The notes beneath the pieces were generated by a model. That model worked only from the letters and a program-made list of their open reading frames with translations. It ran no database searches and had not been told where the DNA came from. A stretch of DNA of 11,354 bases from Oscillospiraceae bacterium (GTDB lineage: Bacteria > Bacillota > Clostridia > Oscillospirales > Oscillospiraceae), in NCBI GenBank assembly GCA_017405545.1, contig JAFRAF010000083.1, forward strand, positions 1-11,354. Reading direction: 5' to 3'. Below are positions 6,331 through 11,354 of the stretch, in pieces. Position 1 is the first letter of the stretch. Each line of letters begins with the position of its first letter. Made by a program: the position numbers and the translations under genes.

Positions 6331-6364
6331 ATAAAGCGTCGGATCGCACCGGCGCTTTATATTT
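6331..6364 (+). terminator. Intrinsic terminator after the spoIIE-downstream gene
   Basis: ATAAAGCGTCGG (6331-6342) pairs with CCGGCGCTTTAT (6349-6360) over 12 pairs with one T-G, around a six-base loop. A modest T-rich tail follows (to 6364). It lies 35 bases after the stop codon at 6296. Confidence 0.75.
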
Positions 6365-6381
6365 ATGCGCGTTGAGCGTCT

Positions 6382-6406
6382 GCGGTAGCAGAATCTGCCG
6401 CTCTTT
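6382..6406 (+). other. Second small hairpin between the terminator and the ahcY promoter
   Basis: GCGGTAG (6382-6388) can pair with CTGCCGC (6395-6401) around six bases, one pair being T-G, followed by TCTTT. It may back up the preceding terminator. It lies upstream of the ahcY promoter, so it is not part of that mRNA. Confidence 0.3.
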
Positions 6407-6422
6407 ACGCCGTCTTTTGCGC

Positions 6423-6451
6423 TTGTATTGGATATTCACATGATGTATAAT
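6423..6451 (+). promoter_or_regulatory. Sigma-A type promoter of ahcY-wecB
   Basis: A perfect TATAAT (6446-6451) stands 17 bases after TTGTAT (6423-6428), a weak -35 that keeps the TTG core. Transcription would start near 6458. It is the only good promoter in the gap after the terminator at 6331-6364. Confidence 0.7.
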
Positions 6452-6455
6452 AGGA

Positions 6456-6473
6456 TACAGTATTTACAGTATT
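6456..6473 (+). repeat. Perfect 9-bp tandem repeat at the ahcY transcription start
   Basis: The unit TACAGTATT occurs twice without a gap (6456-6464 and 6465-6473). It begins five bases after the -10 box, so it overlaps the predicted start of transcription. That position suits a repressor operator with tandem half-sites, but no known regulator motif is recognised. Confidence 0.6.
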
Positions 6474-6507
6474 ATTATCCATGACATCCGCAAAGGAGAT
6501 TTGAATA

Positions 6508-7752
6508 ATGAGCATAATCCTGGATGCAAAGCTTGCTCCCGAAGGTGAGAAAAAAATACAGTGGGCCATGCGCAATATGCCTCTACTCCGGGGCATAGAG
6601 GAAGATTTCAAATCCAGCAAGCCCTTTGACGGTCTCAAAATCGCCCTTTCCATACATTTTGAGGCGAAAACAGCCTGCCTGTGCAGAGTTCTGGCCGCTG
6701 GGGGCGCTCAGGTCCATGCCAGCGGCTCAAATCCCCTGTCAACACAGGACGACATCGCGGCGGCGGCTGACGCCTCCGGTATAGACGTATACGCCATACA
6801 TGGAGTGAACTCTACAGAGTATTATGAGCATCTCCGCAAGGTGCTTCATTTTGGTCCGGATATCATTATCGACGACGGCGGCGATCTGGTAAACCTCATG
6901 CACAATGAGTTTACCGAGCTTATACCGGGAGTGCTCGGCGGCTGTGAGGAGACCACAACCGGCATAATCAGGCTCAATTCAATGGCCGCTGACGGGGCGC
7001 TTAAATTCCCCATGATCGCCGTAAACAACGCCATGTGCAAGCATCTTTTCGACAACCGCTACGGCACCGGGCAGTCTGTATGGGACGGTATAAACCGCAC
7101 CACAAATCTCATCGTCGCGGGCAAATATGTGGTCGTAGCCGGATACGGCTGGTGCTCCAGAGGCATCGCCATGCGGGCAAAGGGACAGGGCGCCAAGGTG
7201 ATAATCACCGAGATAGACCCCGTTAAGGCGCTGGAGGCCATGATGGACGGCTACGAGGTCATGCCCATGCCCGAGGCCGCAAAGCTCGGTGACATCTTTG
7301 TCAGCGCCACGGGCTGCTGCAGCGTCATCACCGGCGAGCACATCATGCTCATGAAGGACGGTGCTGTTCTCAGCAACGCCGGACACTTCAACGTCGAAGT
7401 GGACATGGCCTGGCTGGAGGACAACTGCGCATCCAAATACGATGCAAGGCCAAACATCACCGGATATGTCCTCACAAACGGAAGGACGGTCTTCGTACTC
7501 GGCGAGGGACGGCTTGTCAATCTTGCCGCAGGCGACGGCCACCCGGTTGAGATAATGGATATGAGCTTTGCCATTCAGGCTCTCTCGGCCCGGTATATAG
7601 TTGAAAACCGGGGAAAGCTGTCCCCCGGGGTGTACAGCGTTCCGGATGAGCTGGACAGAGAAGTGGCCATTCGCAAGCTGCGCTCCTGCGGGATATCCAT
7701 CGACTCGCTCACCGATGAGCAGGACAAATATCTTAACAGTTGGAATCTATAG
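6508..7752 (+). CDS. ahcY: S-adenosylhomocysteine hydrolase (adenosylhomocysteinase)
   Basis: The enzyme reversibly splits S-adenosylhomocysteine into adenosine and homocysteine using bound NAD, removing the inhibitory by-product of SAM-dependent methylation. The 414-residue protein has the expected active-site residues: His50, Asp122 (DDGGD), Glu148 (EETTTG), Lys178, Asp182 and Asn183 (NNAMCKHLFDN), and His293 (NAGHF). The NAD-binding loop reads GYGWCSRG (212-219). The W-C in this loop and the short C-terminus ending KYLNSWNL place it with the compact archaeal/Thermotoga-like branch, without the C-terminal extension of the eukaryotic-type enzyme. Ser217 occupies the third glycine position of GxGxxG. 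AAAGGAG nine bases before the ATG at 6508 supports the start. wecB follows two bases after the stop, so they are probably cotranscribed. No other methionine-cycle gene is in the window. Confidence 0.97.
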   Translation: MSIILDAKLAPEGEKKIQWAMRNMPLLRGIEEDFKSSKPFDGLKIALSIHFEAKTACLCRVLAAGGAQVHASGSNPLSTQDDIAAAADASGIDVYAIHGVNSTEYYEHLRKVLHFGPDIIIDDGGDLVNLMHNEFTELIPGVLGGCEETTTGIIRLNSMAADGALKFPMIAVNNAMCKHLFDNRYGTGQSVWDGINRTTNLIVAGKYVVVAGYGWCSRGIAMRAKGQGAKVIITEIDPVKALEAMMDGYEVMPMPEAAKLGDIFVSATGCCSVITGEHIMLMKDGAVLSNAGHFNVEVDMAWLEDNCASKYDARPNITGYVLTNGRTVFVLGEGRLVNLAAGDGHPVEIMDMSFAIQALSARYIVENRGKLSPGVYSVPDELDREVAIRKLRSCGISIDSLTDEQDKYLNSWNL

Positions 7753-7754
7753 GT

Positions 7755-8852
7755 ATGAAAAAAATCACGCTTATCTTCGGCACAAGACCCGAAGCCATAA
7801 AAATGTGTCCCCTTGTATCGGAAGCGCGCTCAAGGGGTGATTTCGATGTAAAGGTCTGTATCACAGGTCAGCACAGGCAGATGCTCGATCAGGTGCTTGA
7901 TGTGTTCGATATCAGGCCCGATCACGATTTGTCCATTATGCAGATGGGCCAAACCCTTTTTGACATACAGCAGCGGGTGATGGACGGCTTGAAGGAGCTG
8001 TTTGAAAAAGAAAGGCCCGACATTGCTCTGGTTCACGGCGACACCACAACCAGCTTTGCCGCCGCACTTACCGCCTTTTATCTCGGCATTCCCGTGGGCC
8101 ATGTGGAGGCGGGGCTGCGCACATACAACATCCGCTCCCCCTTCCCCGAGGAATTCAACCGTCAGGCTGTGGACAGCATTTCGGACTTTCTTTTCGCCCC
8201 CACGGGAGTATCCAGGGATAATCTGCTGCGGGAGAACAAGAACGCCGACCGCATCTATGTCACCGGCAACACGGTCATCGACGCCCTTAAAACCACCGTC
8301 CGCCCGGACTACTCACACCCGCATCTTGACTGGGCTTCCGACAGCAGGCTCGTGCTCCTGACCGCTCACCGACGGGAGAATCTCGGCGAAAAAATGCGCG
8401 GCATGTTCTCCGCCATTAGAAGAGTAGTGGACGAAAATCCCGACATCAAGGTGATATACCCCGTCCATTTAAACCCCCTCGTCCGCGACTCGGCCGCTCA
8501 GGAGCTGGCCGGCTGCGACAGAATTAGGCTGATAGAGCCCTTGGACGTCCTCGCCTTCCACAATTTCATGGCCGCTTCATACATGGTCCTGACGGATAGC
8601 GGTGGCATACAGGAGGAGGCCCCCTCGCTGGGCAAGCCTGTCCTTGTTCTGCGGGATACCACCGAACGCCCCGAGGGCGTGGCCGCCGGCACACTTAAGC
8701 TGGTGGGTACTGATCCCGGCGATATTTACCGCGAGTTCTCTGAGCTTCTGCGCAATCAGGAGAAATACAACGCCATGAGCCGGGCGGTGAACCCCTATGG
8801 GGACGGCTTTGCTTCAAAACGCATTGTGGACATACTGGAAAGAGAGCTCTAG
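7755..8852 (+). CDS. wecB: UDP-N-acetylglucosamine 2-epimerase (non-hydrolysing)
   Basis: The enzyme interconverts UDP-GlcNAc and UDP-ManNAc in the cytoplasm, supplying ManNAc for teichoic-acid linkage units and for secondary cell-wall polysaccharides. With the ATG at 7755 it has 365 residues, normal for WecB/MnaA. Motifs in order are IFGTRPEAIKM (Arg11, Lys16), GQHRQM, HGDTTT (Asp96), HVEAGLRT (Glu118), FPEEFNRQ (Glu132/Glu133), TGNTVIDAL, TAHRRENLG (His205), YPVHLNP, and DSGGIQEEAPSLGKP (from Asp281) with RDTTERPEG. All usual catalytic and UDP-binding positions are present. An in-frame TTG at 7740 would overlap ahcY and add five residues; the ATG gives the family-typical MKKITLIFGTRPE. Its ribosome binding site is weak, which fits translational coupling to ahcY two bases upstream. 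In Firmicutes the same gene is also called mnaA. Confidence 0.97.
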   Translation: MKKITLIFGTRPEAIKMCPLVSEARSRGDFDVKVCITGQHRQMLDQVLDVFDIRPDHDLSIMQMGQTLFDIQQRVMDGLKELFEKERPDIALVHGDTTTSFAAALTAFYLGIPVGHVEAGLRTYNIRSPFPEEFNRQAVDSISDFLFAPTGVSRDNLLRENKNADRIYVTGNTVIDALKTTVRPDYSHPHLDWASDSRLVLLTAHRRENLGEKMRGMFSAIRRVVDENPDIKVIYPVHLNPLVRDSAAQELAGCDRIRLIEPLDVLAFHNFMAASYMVLTDSGGIQEEAPSLGKPVLVLRDTTERPEGVAAGTLKLVGTDPGDIYREFSELLRNQEKYNAMSRAVNPYGDGFASKRIVDILEREL

Positions 8853-8952
8853 GCTTGGATGCCGGCGCTGACAGGCTTTAAGCGTTTTCGCCCCCCTGCG
8901 CGTCTTCAGCCGCTTCCGCCACAGAATCACAGCAGCCCATTAAGGTGAACAG

Positions 8953-11256
8953 ATGAGATATACGATAGAAAAAACAGCAAAATATGTACTGTGCTGGATA
9001 CTGATATTGTCACTAACCCTGACCTCGGTACTGGCCGCGGGCGCGGGTGAAAAGGTCTACAGCAATACGGTAAAAATCAGCGACAGTGTTACATATACAA
9101 ACAACAGATCCAACAACTCCCGGGGTAAACAGGAGAGCTATATATTGGAGCTGACTCCCGGAGGCGACGCATACCCCGCTGTCATCGCCTGCGACACCAT
9201 TTATGCGGGGTTGACCATTACAGGCGCCGTCAACTACGCGGCAAAGCTGGGATACAAAGTGCTCGGCGCTGTCAATTCCGATTTCTTTTATTCCGGTACC
9301 ATAGTGCCCATGGGCGCGGTGGTCGAGGACGGCATATATAAATCCAGCCCTGACCGCTGCAACGTGGTGTGGTTCGACTATGACGGCCGCATGCACATCA
9401 GCGAATCCCCGGTCGTATACATGACTCTTGCAAACACCACTAAGATAAATAACGGCGGCTCTGCCGACAATTACACCGTCAGACTCGACCGCTTTAATAA
9501 AATGCGCACTGACAAGGGCGGTCTTTTCATGTTCAGCGAGTACTTTTCCACTGTCTCCACCCGTACAAAAAGCCCCGGCTGGTTCGTGGTATTCGATATC
9601 ATGGAAGGCAAACTGACAGTGTCGGGTACTATAACCCTCAAGGTCTCCGCGCTTGTAAATGACGAGACAGCCATAAAAATCGGTAAGAACCAGTTGATAC
9701 TGACCGCCGCCGACGCCTCGGACAAGCAGGCGGTATACGACATGTTCTCCATGGGCGACAGCGTAACTCTCTCCACGAGCTGCAGCGACAGCTCCATGTC
9801 CGACGCCGCCTGGGCCACGGGCGGCGGCGATATCCTGATCAAGGACGGCGCGATCACCAATTCAGCCGCCTGGAACAGAAGCATAAGCTCCGCCGCGCCC
9901 AGGACGGCCATAGGGGTCAAGGCCAACGGCAATATCGTCCTGTATGTTATCGACGGACGTGACAGCTCCCACTCCAACGGGCTTGTCCTCTCGGAGCTTG
10001 CCCAGGAGCTCAAGTCAATGGGCTGTGTCGCAGCTGTAAACCTGGACGGCGGCGGCTCAAGCGCAATGCAGGTAAAGCTGCCGGACAGCTCAAAGCTGAG
10101 CACGGTTAATCAGCCCTCAGGCGGAAGCGAGCGAAAATGCGCCACGTACATAATGATAATGTCCGGCCGCAATTCGAGCCGACCGGCTTCAAAGCTCTGC
10201 CTCACGCAGGACGGGGCAATGCTGCTGCCCGGCGCTTCCCTATCCATGACTTATACGGCCTTCGACGCCGCGTCCGCAGAGGTCGCCGTACCCTCGGACA
10301 TCTCCGTAAGCTCTGAATCCGGGCTGGGAACCATCTCGGGCAGCACTTACACCGCCGGCAGCAGCGCCGGGACCGACAGGCTCCTTCTCCATTCCTCAAC
10401 CGCATCGGGCTCAGCGGAGATACATATTATCGACAGTATCGACTCCCTCACAGTCAGCGACGCCGGGAACGGCAGCGTTCTCAATTCTATAGCGCTCGGC
10501 CCGGGCGAGAGCATACAGCTGGAGCCGGCTTCATTCAGTCACGGCGACAAGGTCATCTCCCAGCCGGGATGCTATTCATACAGCCTTTCCGGCGACATAG
10601 GAACAGTCGGCAGTAATGGCCTGCTTACAGCGGGCACTCAGGTCGGGGCAGCCGGCTCGGTCACCGTATCGTTCGGCGGGCAATCCGTGACCATCCCTGT
10701 CAGGATCACCACGGGCTTTAAGGACATCGGCGGGCATTGGGCAGAGGGATATATCGAAAGTCTCTATATAGACGGCGTCGTCAAGGGCACAAGCGCCGTG
10801 GCTTTCTCCCCCAACAGCACCATAAAACGGGGCGACTTCATGCTCATGCTCTACCGCGCATACGGCATGCCGGAAACAGAAGCTGCCGAGGGCTTCGACG
10901 ATGTTTCCCCCGATTCCTACTACTCACAGGCCATATGCTGGGCAAAGCAGGAGGGCATCGCCCTGGGCATGGGCAACGGCCTCTTTGAGCCTGAGGGCAG
11001 CCTCACCCGCGAGCAGTCCTTCGCCTTCATCTGCCGGTACATCGAGCTTACGGGAGGCACAGCACCCGCAGGCGATATCGGCCTTTTAGGCAGGTTCGTC
11101 GACGGCTCGGAGGTCTCGGACTGGGCGGCGGAGTCCACAGCCGCGCTCATAGATCTGGGCGTCGTGCAGGGCAGCAATGACGGGAGACTGAACCCGCAAA
11201 ACAGCCTCACGAGAGCCGAAATGTCCAAGATTCTTTATTTCATTCTGCAGCAGTGA
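8953..11256 (+). CDS. Secreted phosphodiester glycosidase (NAGPA/DUF2233) with three SLH domains
   Basis: This 767-residue protein is exported and probably held on the cell wall. A signal peptide is clear: basic start, hydrophobic core at about residues 11-27, cleavage near VLA-AGA at 28-31. The NAGPA (phosphodiester glycosidase) domain spans about residues 75-395. It shows AVNSDFF (Asn108, Asp110), RTAIG (317-321), IDGRDSS (Asp334) and NLDGGGSSAM (Asn363, Asp365 and the Gly triplet), the hallmarks of this family, whose human member removes GlcNAc from a phosphodiester. Residues 400-586 are Ser/Gly/Thr-rich and look like one or two bacterial Ig-like spacers. Three SLH domains close the protein: from 589 (FKDIGGHWAE), 648 (FDDVSPDSYY) and 715 (FVDGSEVSDWAAES). 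Their TRAE-type motifs are degenerate in the first (KRGD), partial in the second (TREQ) and intact in the third (TRAE). AAGGTG before the ATG supports the start. It follows wecB by 100 bases. The substrate is unknown; a cell-wall polymer is the natural inference. Confidence 0.92.
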   Translation: MRYTIEKTAKYVLCWILILSLTLTSVLAAGAGEKVYSNTVKISDSVTYTNNRSNNSRGKQESYILELTPGGDAYPAVIACDTIYAGLTITGAVNYAAKLGYKVLGAVNSDFFYSGTIVPMGAVVEDGIYKSSPDRCNVVWFDYDGRMHISESPVVYMTLANTTKINNGGSADNYTVRLDRFNKMRTDKGGLFMFSEYFSTVSTRTKSPGWFVVFDIMEGKLTVSGTITLKVSALVNDETAIKIGKNQLILTAADASDKQAVYDMFSMGDSVTLSTSCSDSSMSDAAWATGGGDILIKDGAITNSAAWNRSISSAAPRTAIGVKANGNIVLYVIDGRDSSHSNGLVLSELAQELKSMGCVAAVNLDGGGSSAMQVKLPDSSKLSTVNQPSGGSERKCATYIMIMSGRNSSRPASKLCLTQDGAMLLPGASLSMTYTAFDAASAEVAVPSDISVSSESGLGTISGSTYTAGSSAGTDRLLLHSSTASGSAEIHIIDSIDSLTVSDAGNGSVLNSIALGPGESIQLEPASFSHGDKVISQPGCYSYSLSGDIGTVGSNGLLTAGTQVGAAGSVTVSFGGQSVTIPVRITTGFKDIGGHWAEGYIESLYIDGVVKGTSAVAFSPNSTIKRGDFMLMLYRAYGMPETEAAEGFDDVSPDSYYSQAICWAKQEGIALGMGNGLFEPEGSLTREQSFAFICRYIELTGGTAPAGDIGLLGRFVDGSEVSDWAAESTAALIDLGVVQGSNDGRLNPQNSLTRAEMSKILYFILQQ

Positions 11257-11263
11257 GCAGTCA

Positions 11264-11284
11264 TTTGATTAAACAATAATCAAA
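11264..11284. other. AT-rich perfect inverted repeat downstream of the SLH gene
   Basis: TTTGATTA (11264-11271) and TAATCAAA (11277-11284) are perfect inverted repeats around five bases. The hairpin is weak, has no T tract on the plus strand, and lies eight bases after the stop codon. It might contribute to 3'-end formation or be a regulator site for an unseen neighbour. Confidence 0.3.
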
Positions 11285-11354
11285 ACCGGCTGAAAGCGGC
11301 ATATTTGAGATTATTTCATGTTTTTTGCGTCTTTGTATTGATTAATAGGCGTTC

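Noticed and set aside
6979..7542. 187-residue minus-strand open frame opposite ahcY
   Set aside because: It is antisense to a complete, strongly conserved enzyme gene and follows from GC-biased third codon positions. No ribosome binding site or recognisable domain is seen.
8853..8952. Promoter or terminator between wecB and the SLH gene
   Set aside because: No convincing -10/-35 pair and no hairpin with a T tract were found, so it stays unresolved whether the SLH gene is part of the ahcY-wecB unit.

Overview
The window looks like a chromosomal housekeeping segment from a GC-rich, endospore-forming Clostridia member (Firmicutes), probably of the Oscillospiraceae/Ruminococcaceae type. The evidence is the rpmG-secE-nusG-rplK-rplA cluster, a full-length spoIIE, Gram-positive style Shine-Dalgarno sites, and a secreted protein with three S-layer homology (SLH) domains. 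The taxonomic placement is inferred from gene content and composition, not from a search.

Layout. Bases 1-868 (minus strand) carry ruvX followed closely by the 5' end of comEC, which runs off the left edge. Bases 869-1146 are a divergent intergenic region with a good sigma-A type promoter facing right. Bases 1147-3406 (plus) hold rpmG, secE, nusG, rplK and rplA: ribosomal proteins L33, L11 and L1, a Sec translocon subunit and a transcription elongation factor. Between nusG and rplK lies a structured leader that closely resembles the L1-binding site of 23S rRNA, so L1 probably represses its own operon there. The operon ends at a strong intrinsic terminator directly after rplA, so rplJ-rplL do not follow in the usual place.

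Bases 3640-6296 (plus) hold spoIIE (membrane-bound PP2C phosphatase that activates sigma-F) and an unrecognised 88-residue tail-anchored membrane protein, closed by a second hairpin terminator. Bases 6423-8852 begin with a sigma-A type promoter overlapped downstream by a perfect 9-bp tandem repeat, followed by ahcY (S-adenosylhomocysteine hydrolase) and, two bases later, wecB (UDP-GlcNAc 2-epimerase). Bases 8953-11256 encode a secreted phosphodiester-glycosidase-domain (NAGPA/DUF2233) protein with three C-terminal SLH domains. The last 98 bases contain only an AT-rich hairpin.

How the genes relate. The left half is information processing and sporulation. The right half suggests envelope biology: WecB makes UDP-ManNAc, a common building block of the secondary cell-wall polysaccharides that SLH domains bind, and the neighbouring SLH protein carries a domain that cleaves sugar-phosphate diesters. 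I see no mobile element, CRISPR array, tRNA or rRNA gene, and no clearly new multi-gene system. The points most worth a second look are the L1-mimic leader, the orphan tail-anchored protein beside spoIIE, the wecB/NAGPA-SLH pairing and the tandem repeat at the ahcY promoter.
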